Source: Alphaproteobacteria bacterium
GTDB taxonomy: Bacteria; Pseudomonadota; Alphaproteobacteria; Sphingomonadales; Sphingomonadaceae
Reading direction: 5' to 3'
DNA: 37,687 nt
Assembly: GCA_019239415.1 (NCBI GenBank)
Contig: JAFAZW010000079.1
Coordinates: forward strand, 1-37,687
Below the pieces are notes generated by a model. It worked only from the letters and a program-made list of their open reading frames with translations. It was not told the origin of the DNA and searched no databases. Positions 15,102 to 24,104 of this stretch are shown here, piece by piece (position 1 is the first letter of the stretch; the number at the start of each line of letters is the position of its first letter). A program made the translations under genes and the position numbers.

Positions 15102-16079
15102 TCAGCGGGGAATCAGTGCGTCCCTGATCGGGCCGACCCAGCCATCGGCCTGCATGTCCCAGGCGACGAAGTCGCTGTCGAACTGCCAATAGGCCCAGGC
15201 GAAGCCACGGCGCTCGGCGGCGCGGGCGACGGCGGCGGTGTAGGCGGCGCGCAGCGCGATCGGCGTGCCGCTCCGGTCGTACGCGCCGAACTCGCCGAGC
15301 AGGAGCGGCCGCCCGGTCCGCCGCGACCAGTCGCGCGCCCGGTCGAAATCGGCGTCGAGCCGCGCCCGGTCCTCGGCGCCGCCCCACGAAATGCCGTGGA
15401 CGTCGGTGAGCTTCGCCCAAGAGGCGCCCTGGTGGGTGAAGCGGAACGGCTCGTAATAATGGTAGGTGACGAGAATGTTGCGGTCGCTCGCGGGCAGCCG
15501 CAGCGAGTCGAGCTCGGCGAGGCTGTTCCACTGGGTCGGGCCGACGACGACGGTGCGGGTGGGGTTGGTCCGGCGGACGATCGCCAGCATCTCCTCGAGG
15601 AGGCCGTTCCAGGCCGCGGCGTCGAGCTTGCCGTGCGGTTCGTTCAGCAGCTCGAAGAGGACGCTGCGCGGCGCGCGACGGTAGCGCGGCGCGACCTGGC
15701 TCCAAAAGGCGCCGAGACGGACCCGGCAGAGGGCGGGATCGTCCGAGCAGGCGTTGAAGTCATGTTCGTCGAGGATCACCGACAAGCCGGCGGCGGTCGC
15801 GTTCGCGACCACCCAGTCGAGCCGCTTCAGCCAGGCGCCGTCGAGCCGGTTCGCCGCATCCATGTGGCGGAAGGCCTGCAGGTTGACGCGGACGAAGTCG
15901 AAGCCGCCCCGGCGGATGGCGGCGAAATGCCGCACCTGGAACCGCGCCTTGGCCGGGTCCCGCCAGATCGGATCGTAGCCGAGGATGTTGATGCCGCGGT
16001 TGAGCGCGGGCGCGGCTCCGGCGGGCGTCCCGAGCGGGAGCAGCAGCGCCAGCGCCGCGCCCAGAATCCACTTCAACAT
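15102..16079 (-). CDS. Secreted glycoside hydrolase family 5 (cellulase-like)
   Basis: A 325-residue protein with a signal peptide (LKWILGAALALLLPLGTPAGAA) and one GH5 (beta/alpha)8 domain. The acid/base Glu147 lies in FELLNEPHG and the nucleophile Glu263 in LLLGEFGAYD. Other GH5 residues are visible: Arg in DFVRVNLQAF, His in HYYEPFRFTH and Trp in AWAYWQFDSD. It should cleave beta-1,4-glucan or a related polysaccharide in the periplasm or outside. Substrate is not predictable. It is followed on the same strand by comF, 69 bp away. Confidence 0.9.
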   Translation of the reverse strand: MLKWILGAALALLLPLGTPAGAAPALNRGINILGYDPIWRDPAKARFQVRHFAAIRRGGFDFVRVNLQAFRHMDAANRLDGAWLKRLDWVVANATAAGLSVILDEHDFNACSDDPALCRVRLGAFWSQVAPRYRRAPRSVLFELLNEPHGKLDAAAWNGLLEEMLAIVRRTNPTRTVVVGPTQWNSLAELDSLRLPASDRNILVTYHYYEPFRFTHQGASWAKLTDVHGISWGGAEDRARLDADFDRARDWSRRTGRPLLLGEFGAYDRSGTPIALRAAYTAAVARAAERRGFAWAYWQFDSDFVAWDMQADGWVGPIRDALIPR

Positions 16080-16104
16080 CTCTCGCCAACCCCTTCGAAA
16101 TCGC

Positions 16105-16134
16105 GGAAGCGCCGGCTCCTTAGCCGGCGCTTCC
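16105..16134 (-). terminator. Perfect 13-bp hairpin between DUF3309 and GH5 genes
   Basis: GGAAGCGCCGGCT and AGCCGGCGCTTCC flank a 4-base loop. The hairpin lies just after the DUF3309 stop and 26 bp before the GH5 start. No T-run follows on the minus strand (GCGATTTCG), so it may attenuate or protect the transcript rather than end it cleanly. Confidence 0.45.
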
Positions 16135-16149
16135 GGATTCGGCGAGGGC

Positions 16150-16308
16150 CTAGATGCGTCCCATCAGCACCAGGATGATGATGATCAGCAGGATCAGGCC
16201 GAGCCCGCCCGAGGGGAAATAACCCCAGCCGCGGCTGTAGCCCCAGGAGGGCAGCGAGCCGATCAGCAGGATGATGAGGATGATGATGAGAAGCGTGCCG
16301 AGTCCCAT
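16150..16308 (-). CDS. DUF3309 family micro-protein
   Basis: A 52-residue membrane peptide: MGLGTLLIIILIILLIGSLP, then SWGYSRGWGYFPSGG, then a second hydrophobic helix ending VLMGRI. Two membrane helices joined by an aromatic/Gly-rich turn with WGYSRGWGY is the DUF3309 pattern, common in alpha- and betaproteobacteria. Function is unknown; such genes are often stress-induced. It stands alone between the response regulator and GH5 genes. Confidence 0.8.
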   Translation of the reverse strand: MGLGTLLIIILIILLIGSLPSWGYSRGWGYFPSGGLGLILLIIIILVLMGRI

Positions 16309-16382
16309 GTTGAAAAACTCCGTCTGTACGCGCAGCGGAAGATGCTACGGCAGTGTAACGAGCTACCCCGCGCCGGGTTTCC

Positions 16383-16760
16383 TCAGCCTCGCGCCCATTC
16401 CGCGCCTTCCCGCACCATCGTCACCAGCGCCCCCGGGGCATAGGGCTTGGTGAAGAACAAGGCATTCTCGGGATAATCGCTGCCGGCGGGCCGCACCTCG
16501 CCCGAGACGATGACGATGCGGACCTGCGGCCAGCGCTCGGCGACGGTGCGGGCCAGCGCAATGCCGTCCGGGCCGCCGGAAAAGCGGATGTCGGTGACGA
16601 GCACGTCGGGCGCCGGTGCGGCCTCCAGCCGCTCGATCGCTTCGGCAAAGCTGCCGGCGAGGAGGACGGCGCAGCCGTCGTCGGCGAGGAGATCGGCGGT
16701 CGCCTGCAGCACGAGGGGCTCATCGTCGACGATCAGCACCGTCCGCGCCGCCTCGGCCAT
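16383..16760 (-). CDS. Single-domain response regulator (CheY-like)
   Basis: A 125-residue receiver domain with the acidic pocket (VDDEP), phosphoacceptor Asp57 (VLVTDIRFSGGPDG), a Ser in IVSGEV and Lys105 (FFTKPYAPG). No output domain. The ATG at 16760 has GGGAGAG 4 nt upstream. It is divergent from the PAS-GGDEF-EAL gene; the 295-bp space between them should carry both promoters. A partner kinase is not in the window. Confidence 0.9.
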   Translation of the reverse strand: MAEAARTVLIVDDEPLVLQATADLLADDGCAVLLAGSFAEAIERLEAAPAPDVLVTDIRFSGGPDGIALARTVAERWPQVRIVIVSGEVRPAGSDYPENALFFTKPYAPGALVTMVREGAEWARG

Positions 16761-17055
16761 GTCACTCTCCCTGGCGGCCGCGACAAGCGCCGCTCGCGAC
16801 CAACATAAATCAGCGGCCGCGCCCGCGTTCCGCCGTTTGCGCGCGGCCAAAAAATAAAGTTGTGGAAGCGCGAGAGGTTAACCGTTTCGCGGCGCAGCAG
16901 CGCTCGCGAACCGTGGTTGCCCACGCGCCCGCGCCAACCATTGCTTAACCTGCATCGGCGAGAAGAGCCCTGTCGCGGGGGGCCGCGGCGGAGCGGGGCA
17001 ACGGCAGTCGAGACCGCCGCTCCCACGGAAGCATCGAGCGGGAGCAAGGGCGGCT

Positions 17056-19953
17056 TTGCTGCATATCGACCCCGAAACGCTGGAGGGCGCCCTCGCCCTC
17101 GCGGCCGCGCCCGGCGGACCGCAGGACCCGTTCCTGCGCGCGGCGCTCGAGGCGGCGCGGGTCGGCACATGGCGGATCGAGATCGCCACCGGACTCTCCA
17201 GCTGGGATCCCGTGACGAGCGCCATCTTCGGTCTCGAACCGGCGGCGCGCGTCAATTCCGAGCCGCTGCTCCACGTCCACCCCGAGGACAAGCCGGCGGT
17301 CGCCCGTCACCTCGCCGAATGCATGCGCGACGGCACGTCGCACGACGTCGTCTTCCGCGCCTTCCGCCAGGACGGCGCGGTGCGCTGGATCCGCGCGGTG
17401 GCGCGGCCGGTCGCGGCCGGCGAGGACAAGCCGCGCTGGGTCTGCGGCACCGTCATCGACGTCACCGAGGCGAAGGCCGCCGACGATGCGCTGAGCGAAA
17501 GCGAGCGGCGCCTGTCGACCCTGCTCGGCAACCTGCCGGGCATCGCCTATCGCTGCGAGATCGACGGCCCCTGGCGACTCACCTTCGTCAGCGAGGGCGC
17601 CGAGGCGATCACCGGCTGGGCCCCGGAGGAATGGATCGCCGGCGCCGTCGCCTGGCCCGACACCGTCCATCCCGACGATCATCCCGGCCTTGTCCGCGCG
17701 GTGAAGCGCGGCATCGCCGACAAGTGCCGCTTCTCGCATACCTACCGCATCTCCCGTCGCGACGGCGCGCTGCGCTGGATGCACGAGACCGGCGTCCCGA
17801 TCTTCGGCGCGGACGGGCGCGCCGTGGCGCTCGAAGGCTATGTCGCCGACGTCACCGAGCAGAAGGCGCTGGAAGAGGCGTTGCGGGCCAGCACCGAGCG
17901 CGCCCACCATATCCTCGATTCGGTGCCGCAGATCGTCTGGTCGTGCGATGCCGAGGGGCGAACCACCTATATCAGCCCGCAATGGGAGACGTTCACCGGC
18001 GTCGTCGGCAGCGCCGCCCGGCTCGAATGGGCGAGCGCCATTCACCCCGACGATATCGGCCGCGTGGAGGCCGACTGGCCGCTCAACATCGCGGCCGGCA
18101 AGCCCGTGGAATATCAGTACCGCCTCCGCCACGCCTCCGGCGAATATCGCTGGATGCTCGCCCAGGCGGTGCCGGAAAAGGCTGCCGACGGCCGCATCGT
18201 CCGCTGGTTCGGGACGTCGACCGACATCCATGAGAGCGTGCTTGCCCAGCAGGCGCTGCGCGACGCCGAGGCGGTCAACCGCTCGATCCTCGAGGCCAGC
18301 CCCGACTGCATCCAGATGCTCGACCGCGACGGCCGCATCCTGTTCGTCAACCCGCTCGGCGCGGCCGCCATCGGCGTCCCCGATCCGGCGACGCTGATCG
18401 GCCTCCCCTGGATCGACCTCCTGCCGCCCGACAATGCGCCCGACGCCCGCGAGGCGCTGCGCCTCGCCCGCAAGGGGAAAGCCGCCCATTTCACGATGCG
18501 CTGGGCGGCGCCCGGCCACGCCCGCTGGTGGGACATCGTCGCGACCCCTCTGCGCGACGGCGAGGGCAAGGTCTCGCGCATCGTCGTCGCCTCGCGCGAC
18601 ATCACCCACCAGAAGCAATCGGAGGAGCGGGTCCGCTGGATCGCCAACCACGATTCGCTGACCGGCCTGCCCAACCGCCTGCTCTTCCAGGAGCGGCTCG
18701 ACCATATGGTCCACCCGGACGAGGGGGAGTCGCACTTCGCCTTGCTCCTCCTCGACATCGACGAGTTCAAGCGCGTCAACGACACGCTCGGCCACGATGC
18801 CGGCGACGGCCTGCTCTGCGCCTTCGCCGAGCGGCTGAAGGAGGCGGCGCGCAAGGACGACCTCGTCGCCCGGCTCGGCGGCGACGAGTTCGCGGTGATC
18901 CTGAACGGCGTCTCGGACGAGGAGGAAGTGACCGCCGCGGTCGACGCGGTGATGCGGGCGCTGCGCCGTCCGTGGGTCCATGCCGGGATGGTGCTCGACT
19001 GCGATGCCAGCATCGGCGCCAGCATCTTCCCGAAGGACGGGGAAACGCGCGCGGAGCTGATGAAGCATGCCGACATCGCCCTCTACGTCGCCAAGGCGGC
19101 GGGGCGCGGCAACCTGAAGCTGTTCCACGCGAAGATGCGCGCCGAGATGCAGAACCGCATCTCGATGCTCGCCCTCGCCCGCGACGCCATCGACAAGGAC
19201 TGGATCATCCCCTTCTACCAGCCGAAGGTGGACCTGCGCACCGGCGAGATCGCCGGTTTCGAGGCGCTGCTGCGCTGGCACCATCCGGGCAAGGGGGTGC
19301 AGAGCCCGGACACCATCGCCGCCGCCTTCGAGGATCTCACGATCGCGTCGGGCATCAGCGACCGGATGGTCGACAAGGTGATCGAGGATGTCGGCCGCTG
19401 GCGGGCGGCGGGACTCGACTTCCGCCACGTCGCGATCAATGCCTCGGCGGCCGAATTCCGCAGCGGCGACTTCGCCGAGCGGCTGCTCGAGCGGCTGGCG
19501 AAGGCCGGCGTGCCGCCGCACTGCCTCCAGCTCGAAGTGACCGAGACCGTCTTCCTCGGCCGCGGCGCGGACTGCGTCGAGCGGACCTTGAAGGCCCTGA
19601 GCGCCGCCGGCCTCACCATCGCGCTCGACGATTTCGGCACCGGCTACGCCTCGCTGTCGCACCTGAAGCAATTCCCGGTCGACCTGCTCAAGATCGACCG
19701 CAGCTTCGTCCGCGAGCTCGGCCAGCATCCCGACGCCGCGGCCATCATCCGCGCCGTCATCAACCTCGGCCATAGCCTCGACATCGAGATCGTCGCGGAA
19801 GGGATCGAGACGGCGGCCCAGGAAGCCCGGCTCGTCGCGCAGGGCTGCGACTACGGCCAGGGCTATCTCTATTCCCACGCCGTCCGTGCGGCACAGGTCC
19901 CCGCCATCCTCGCCGCCCGCGCCGAGCGCGAGCGGGTGGTCAAAGCGGGGTAG
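17056..19953 (+). CDS. PAS(x4)-GGDEF-EAL cyclic-di-GMP signalling protein
   Basis: A 965-residue cytoplasmic protein without membrane segments. Four PAS/PAC modules lie at about 30-148, 150-275, 280-400 and 403-525. A GGDEF domain follows (VARLGGDEFAVIL, about 530-690), preceded five residues upstream by RKDD, a possible RxxD product-inhibition site. The EAL domain (about 710-955) keeps FEALLRWHHP, INASAAEF, EVTETVF, LDDFGTGYASLSHL, DLLKIDRSF and AEGIET. Both catalytic motifs look intact, so it may make and degrade c-di-GMP under PAS control. The TTG start at 17056 has only a modest AAGGGCGG upstream. Confidence 0.93.
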   Translation: MLHIDPETLEGALALAAAPGGPQDPFLRAALEAARVGTWRIEIATGLSSWDPVTSAIFGLEPAARVNSEPLLHVHPEDKPAVARHLAECMRDGTSHDVVFRAFRQDGAVRWIRAVARPVAAGEDKPRWVCGTVIDVTEAKAADDALSESERRLSTLLGNLPGIAYRCEIDGPWRLTFVSEGAEAITGWAPEEWIAGAVAWPDTVHPDDHPGLVRAVKRGIADKCRFSHTYRISRRDGALRWMHETGVPIFGADGRAVALEGYVADVTEQKALEEALRASTERAHHILDSVPQIVWSCDAEGRTTYISPQWETFTGVVGSAARLEWASAIHPDDIGRVEADWPLNIAAGKPVEYQYRLRHASGEYRWMLAQAVPEKAADGRIVRWFGTSTDIHESVLAQQALRDAEAVNRSILEASPDCIQMLDRDGRILFVNPLGAAAIGVPDPATLIGLPWIDLLPPDNAPDAREALRLARKGKAAHFTMRWAAPGHARWWDIVATPLRDGEGKVSRIVVASRDITHQKQSEERVRWIANHDSLTGLPNRLLFQERLDHMVHPDEGESHFALLLLDIDEFKRVNDTLGHDAGDGLLCAFAERLKEAARKDDLVARLGGDEFAVILNGVSDEEEVTAAVDAVMRALRRPWVHAGMVLDCDASIGASIFPKDGETRAELMKHADIALYVAKAAGRGNLKLFHAKMRAEMQNRISMLALARDAIDKDWIIPFYQPKVDLRTGEIAGFEALLRWHHPGKGVQSPDTIAAAFEDLTIASGISDRMVDKVIEDVGRWRAAGLDFRHVAINASAAEFRSGDFAERLLERLAKAGVPPHCLQLEVTETVFLGRGADCVERTLKALSAAGLTIALDDFGTGYASLSHLKQFPVDLLKIDRSFVRELGQHPDAAAIIRAVINLGHSLDIEIVAEGIETAAQEARLVAQGCDYGQGYLYSHAVRAAQVPAILAARAERERVVKAG

Positions 19954-19962
19954 CGCCCGTCA

Positions 19963-20049
19963 CGTCGTCCCGAAGGCCGGGACCTCGTCGGGTGGAAGAC
20001 ACGGCGGTCTTCACCCCGCCAGATCCCGGCTTCCGCCGGGATGACGACC
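19963..20049. repeat. Palindromic intergenic repeat
   Basis: Ends CGTCGTCCCGAAGGCCGGGA and TCCCGGCTTCCGCCGGGATG are inverted copies around a GC-rich centre containing GGTGGAAGAC. This type of CGTCATCCCGG element is common between genes in alphaproteobacteria. It lies between two convergent genes and may act as a bidirectional terminator. Confidence 0.6.
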
Positions 20050-20053
20050 ATCC

Positions 20054-21289
20054 TCAATGCGGGATCATGCCGCCGATCGCCCTGTCGAAGATCGACTTCT
20101 TCTTCTTCGGCGGCGGCTGATTGGGATCGCCGCCCCGCTCGCCGCGGTCGGCGCCTTCGTCGCCCATGCCGGGCATATTCATGCCGAGGATGCCCATGTA
20201 GCTCGACTTGAGCCGCAGCCGGACCAGCCAGTCCGGATGCCAGCCCGCCGGCGCGCGCGCGGGGCGGAGCGGGTTCGAGAAGACGTGCTCGCCGCCGAAC
20301 GCCGTCACCGTCAGCATCGCGCCGCGGCCGGCGCCCGCCACCTCGGCCGGGACCGTGCAGCGATCCGCGGCGCCGGGCAGCAGCACGCGCTGCTGGACGA
20401 GCCGGGCGAGCTCGGCGTCGGACATATGGTCGAGACCCATCGCCATCGCCTGCGTCTCGCTCGACGTCCACATCACCATGTCGCCGTTGCCGCCCGCGCC
20501 CATCGCGGTCAGCAGCCAGCCGCGCGACTGGGCGATCGGCTGCCAGCTGACCGGCATGGCGCCGCCCGGCGCCGCGCCGCTCGACGTCAAGGTGACCGGG
20601 GGCAGGAAGTCCTGGTTCGGACCGAGGCTGAAGCGGATGTCGGGGCTGTAATTGCCATGGACGAGATGCTCGCCGACCAGCGAGCCTCCCGCCGGGATGC
20701 GCTCGGCATTGCGGGCGTTCGGCCATTCCCCGTACGTGGCGAAGCGCTCCGGCGAGGGCGGCAGCGCGCCGCGCATCGCCATCAGGTTGGCAAAGGCGGG
20801 CGGCAGCCTCCCCTGCGAGAGGGACTCGAAGTCGATCACCACGGGCTGGCCCGGCCGGGCGTGGTCGCCGCAGCCCCAGTAGATGAGGATCCGGCCGCGC
20901 GGGCGCTCCATGTTCCGGGTCCACTCGGTCGGACCGGACTCGGCGACGGGACGCGCCTGTTCGGGAGTCACCAGCGGCAGGGCGGGACCCGCCTGCAGTC
21001 CGGCGGGAGGCACATGTTCCGCCGTCGGCGCCCCGGCCGGACGCCGGGCCGAGCCGAGCTGGAGCCGGAGCGTACGGGCCGTGCCGCCGCCCATGCCGCG
21101 GCCGCGCATCATCTGGCCGAGCATCGCGCCGCGGCTCATGCCCATCATGCCGCCCATCCCGGACATGGTGTCGGCCGTCATCCAGTAGACGGCGGTCGCC
21201 TCGCCGCTGCCCGGCTGGGCCGAGAGGGCGCCGGCGCCGGCCACCGCCAGAACCGCCACGCCGGCGAGAATAGCTCCGGATTTCCGCAT
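20054..21289 (-). CDS. Secreted Met/Gly-rich protein of unknown function
   Basis: A 411-residue protein with a signal peptide (MRKSGAILAGVAVLAVAGAG, then ALSAQ). Just after it comes a methionine/glycine-rich stretch (about 36-70: MTADTMSGMGGMMGMSRG ... MMRGRGMGGG) that could bind soft metals such as copper, although no family confirms this. The rest is beta-rich (ILIYWGCGDHARPGQPVVID, SWQPIAQSRGWLLTAMGAGG). The C-terminus is basic and proline-rich (PPPKKKKSIFDRAIGG). The start is chosen because of GGGGGACAGG before ATG 21289 and the signal peptide. It is divergent from the secreted 21459 gene. Confidence 0.65.
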   Translation of the reverse strand: MRKSGAILAGVAVLAVAGAGALSAQPGSGEATAVYWMTADTMSGMGGMMGMSRGAMLGQMMRGRGMGGGTARTLRLQLGSARRPAGAPTAEHVPPAGLQAGPALPLVTPEQARPVAESGPTEWTRNMERPRGRILIYWGCGDHARPGQPVVIDFESLSQGRLPPAFANLMAMRGALPPSPERFATYGEWPNARNAERIPAGGSLVGEHLVHGNYSPDIRFSLGPNQDFLPPVTLTSSGAAPGGAMPVSWQPIAQSRGWLLTAMGAGGNGDMVMWTSSETQAMAMGLDHMSDAELARLVQQRVLLPGAADRCTVPAEVAGAGRGAMLTVTAFGGEHVFSNPLRPARAPAGWHPDWLVRLRLKSSYMGILGMNMPGMGDEGADRGERGGDPNQPPPKKKKSIFDRAIGGMIPH

Positions 21290-21458
21290 CCTGTCCCCCT
21301 TTCCTCTGATCGACTCGCCGATACCATTTCGGCACCGCAACCGGCAATGCGTCACGTACCGGCGAGATCGTGGCGGGTCAGCGGCCATCGCAGCGGCCGG
21401 TGCGAGCGGGCAAATCGCTACGCTGGCGTCACGACTGCGAAAGGCGCATGGTGCGACG

Positions 21459-22094
21459 ATGCAGGCCAGGGCCTTGTTCGCCGCCACGCTGCTCCTCGCC
21501 GCCGCGCCGCCGGGACCGGACCCGGTCGGACGCTATCGCCTCACCGGCGAGCACGACGTCGCCTCGCAGCTCGTCGTGTCGCGCGACGGACGCTTCGAAT
21601 ATGCCCTCGCCGCGGGCGCGCTCGACGAATATGCGAAAGGCCGCTGGCACCGCGCGGGGAGCCAGATCCGGCTGACCACCGTGCCGAAGCCGGTGCCGCC
21701 CGCCTTCGCCGCGGGCGCGGCGACGAAGACGGCCGCCGCGCCGCTCCTGCTCCATGTCGTCTGGCCGGACGGGCGTGACGCGGTCGGCACCGACCTCCGG
21801 ATCGAGTTCGACACCGGCGATCCGCTCGACACCTATGTCGGCGGCCCCGACGGATGGACGATGCCGGCCGGCGAGACGCGGCGGCCGGTGGCGGTGACGC
21901 TCGCCCTGGGTATGTTCGGCTTCGCCTCCCCGCGCTTCCCGATCGACGCCGCGCGGGCGAACGACCTCACCTTCGTCATCACCCCGCACGACCTGGGACG
22001 GGTGGACTTCGAGGAGCTGCCGGTCGACGTGCAGCCCGGGCGCCTGATCATGCATCGCGGCGGCGCGCGGCTGGTCTATGTGAAGGAGCGGTAA
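21459..22094 (+). CDS. Secreted hypothetical protein
   Basis: A 211-residue protein with a short signal peptide (MQARALFAATLLLAAAPPG) and a beta-rich body (PVGRYRLTGEHDVASQLVVS, DGRFEYALAAGALDEYAKG, RWHRAGSQIRL). This resembles the extracellular lipocalin-like or Cu-related carboxypeptidase-like fold, but no family is assigned. It is divergent from the Met-rich secreted protein gene (169 bp between starts), so the two may be co-regulated. It ends six bases before a palindromic repeat copy. Confidence 0.6.
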   Translation: MQARALFAATLLLAAAPPGPDPVGRYRLTGEHDVASQLVVSRDGRFEYALAAGALDEYAKGRWHRAGSQIRLTTVPKPVPPAFAAGAATKTAAAPLLLHVVWPDGRDAVGTDLRIEFDTGDPLDTYVGGPDGWTMPAGETRRPVAVTLALGMFGFASPRFPIDAARANDLTFVITPHDLGRVDFEELPVDVQPGRLIMHRGGARLVYVKER

Positions 22095-22099
22095 GCCTC

Positions 22100-22233
22100 G
22101 CTCCTCCCCGGAACGGGGAGGGGGACCGCGACGCGAAGCGGCGTGGTGGAGGGGGCCCACCGCTTCGCCGCGCCGGAGGCGGGCCCCCTCCACCATGCTG
22201 CGCATGGTCCCCCTCCCCGTTCCGGGGAGGAGC
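22100..22233. repeat. Nested palindromic repeat, copy A (134 bp)
   Basis: The outer inverted arms begin CTCCTCCCCGGAACGGGGAG and end CTCCCCGTTCCGGGGAGGAG. Inside are the inner arms GGTGGAGGGGGCCC and GGGCCCCCTCCACC, plus small GC hairpins. It fills the gap between two convergent genes exactly, ending at the lytR stop codon. Confidence 0.9.
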
Positions 22234-22995
22234 TTAGGCGGGGAGCCCCAGCCGCTTGGCGACGCTCTTCGAATAATTGGGGCCGACCTGGACGATGGCG
22301 CCGTCGCGCAGCACCAGGGCGTTGATCGTCTTGCCGAGGCGCTGGACCTCGACCACCTGGCCGGGCCGCGCGAAGGCCGAGCGGTGGACGCGGACCAGCT
22401 CGTTCGGATCCAGCTTCTCCTCGAGCGCGCGCATCGAGATCCTGAGGATGTGGCTGCGCGTCGCGGTGTGGAGCATGACGTAATCGCGCTGCGCCTCGAT
22501 CCAGTCGATCGCCTCGACCGGCACGAACACCGCGCCGGCGCGGGTCGGGACCCAGAGGCCGTCCTCGTGGCTGCCGGCCTTGGCGGCGCCGGCTTCAGCC
22601 GCCTCGGCGCGGCCCGCCAGCGTGCGCAGGTGCTTGCGCCGCTTCGCCCGCTCGACCGCCTGCCACAGCCGATCGAAGCGCACCGGCTTCAGCAGGTAAT
22701 CGGCCGCCTCGACCTCGAACGCGTCGGGCGCATATTGCTCGAAGGCGGTGACGAAGATCACCTCCGGCCGCGCGTCCTCGGGGAGGGTCGCGGCGACGCG
22801 CAGGCCGTTCTGTTCGGGCATCTGGATATCGAGGATGGCGAGGTCGGGCCTCAGCCGCTCGATCTTTTCGGCGGCCTCCCGGCCGTCGCGCGCGGTGCCG
22901 ACCACCTCGGCGCCTTCGATATCCTTGAAGAAGACGGCGAGGCGCTCGAGCGCGAGCGGCTCGTCGTCGACGAGGATGGTCCTCAGCATGTTCAC
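22234..22995 (-). CDS. LytTR-family response regulator
   Basis: A 253-residue regulator. The receiver domain (about 4-120) has VDDEP and phospho-Asp56 (LAILDIQMPEQNG) and a Lys in LLKPVRF. A linker is followed by the LytTR DNA-binding domain (about 150-250: VFVPVEAIDWIEAQRDYVML, HRSAFARPGQVVEVQRL). The GTG at 22995 overlaps the kinase stop (GTGA); an ATG two codons later is an alternative. It is translationally coupled to the kinase. The target promoter is not identifiable here. Confidence 0.93.
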   Translation of the reverse strand: MNMLRTILVDDEPLALERLAVFFKDIEGAEVVGTARDGREAAEKIERLRPDLAILDIQMPEQNGLRVAATLPEDARPEVIFVTAFEQYAPDAFEVEAADYLLKPVRFDRLWQAVERAKRRKHLRTLAGRAEAAEAGAAKAGSHEDGLWVPTRAGAVFVPVEAIDWIEAQRDYVMLHTATRSHILRISMRALEEKLDPNELVRVHRSAFARPGQVVEVQRLGKTINALVLRDGAIVQVGPNYSKSVAKRLGLPA

Positions 22996-24104
22996 GCCGC
23001 CGCCACGATGCCGAGCGCCGGCCGCTCGACGACGGGGAGCCGGATCACAGCCGTGAAACCGTCGTCATAGGCGATGGTCTCGAGCCGCGCCTTGCGGCCG
23101 TAGAGAACGTCGAGCCGCCGACGCGTATTCTCGAGCCCGACGCCGGTCCCGGAAGGCTTGCCCGCCGCCGCCGCGGCGGCGGTGCGGCCGTTGTCGCTGA
23201 CCGAGAGGACCAGCTCGCAGCCGTCGCGGCGCGCGCCGACGCGGACGATCACCGGCTCGCTGGTCGGCGCGACCGCATATTTGACGGCATTCTCGACCAG
23301 CGGCTGGAGAATGAAGCTCGGCACCGGCAGGTCCACCACCGCCTCGGCCGCGGCGAACTCGACGGTGAGGCGGTCGCCGAAACGGATCGCCTCGATCTCC
23401 AAATAGGTCTGCAGCGTCTCCAGCTCCTCGCCGACGCTGTTGGCGCCGTTCGTCTCGGCGGTGAGGGCGGTTCGCAGGAAGTCGCACAGCTTGCCGAGCA
23501 TCGCCTCGCCCTGGCGCGCCCGGCCGGTGACGATCAGCGAGGAGATGGCGTTGAGCGTGTTGAACAGGAAGTGGGGGTTGAGTTGCAGCCGGAGCGCCGT
23601 GAGCTGTGCCGTCTGGGCGAGGCTGCGCGCCTCGGCGAGCTGGAGCTCGCGGTCGCGCATCGCGGCGTGAGTGTGGAGGATCACGTAAATGGTGCCGAGC
23701 AGGCCGTAGAGCCACGAGAAGCTGATGAAGTTGGACACCGTCCGGTTCACGAAATCGGGCGGGATGCGGTGCGCGCTCATGAACAGCTTGATGATTTCGC
23801 CGCCGTTCACCGCGTCGAAGGCGGAGAAGAGCAGCGCCGAGAAGCAGACCGCGGCGAAGGTGCCGGCGATCTTGAGTGGCGCGGCGCGGTCGTGGAGGCG
23901 GGCGGCGACCCAGTAAAGCGGCCACGACATGAGGATGCCGAAGGCGATGCACAGCAAGGTGACGCCGACATAGAATCGCGGCACGTGACCGGTGGAGACC
24001 ACGATCGGCATCAGGAACAGGATGAAGGTGAAGAACCAGACGCCGAGCGTCAGCTTCACCGCCTGGCGGAAAACTTCGGGATGGCCTGTACGTTCGGCGT
24101 CCAT
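22992..24104 (-). CDS. LytS/YehU-type sensor histidine kinase
   Basis: A 370-residue kinase with an N-terminal membrane region of about four helices (residues 15-145, with GVWFFTFILFLMPIVV and VGVTLLCIAFGILM). A short coiled segment precedes the His_kinase domain LRLQLNPHFLFNTLNAISSL, with phospho-His178. The ATPase region follows (PLVENAVKYA, SDNGRTAAA, GTGVGLENTRRRL). It phosphorylates the LytTR regulator encoded directly downstream. No extracytoplasmic sensor domain is evident, so the ligand is likely membrane-borne. The ATG at 24104 has GGAGAA upstream. Confidence 0.92.
   Translation of the reverse strand: MDAERTGHPEVFRQAVKLTLGVWFFTFILFLMPIVVSTGHVPRFYVGVTLLCIAFGILMSWPLYWVAARLHDRAAPLKIAGTFAAVCFSALLFSAFDAVNGGEIIKLFMSAHRIPPDFVNRTVSNFISFSWLYGLLGTIYVILHTHAAMRDRELQLAEARSLAQTAQLTALRLQLNPHFLFNTLNAISSLIVTGRARQGEAMLGKLCDFLRTALTAETNGANSVGEELETLQTYLEIEAIRFGDRLTVEFAAAEAVVDLPVPSFILQPLVENAVKYAVAPTSEPVIVRVGARRDGCELVLSVSDNGRTAAAAAAGKPSGTGVGLENTRRRLDVLYGRKARLETIAYDDGFTAVIRLPVVERPALGIVAAA

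Noticed and set aside
16945-19878. Long minus-strand open frame opposite the PAS-GGDEF-EAL gene
   Set aside because: It is antisense to a gene with clear domain motifs throughout and has no recognisable motifs of its own. A GC-driven shadow.
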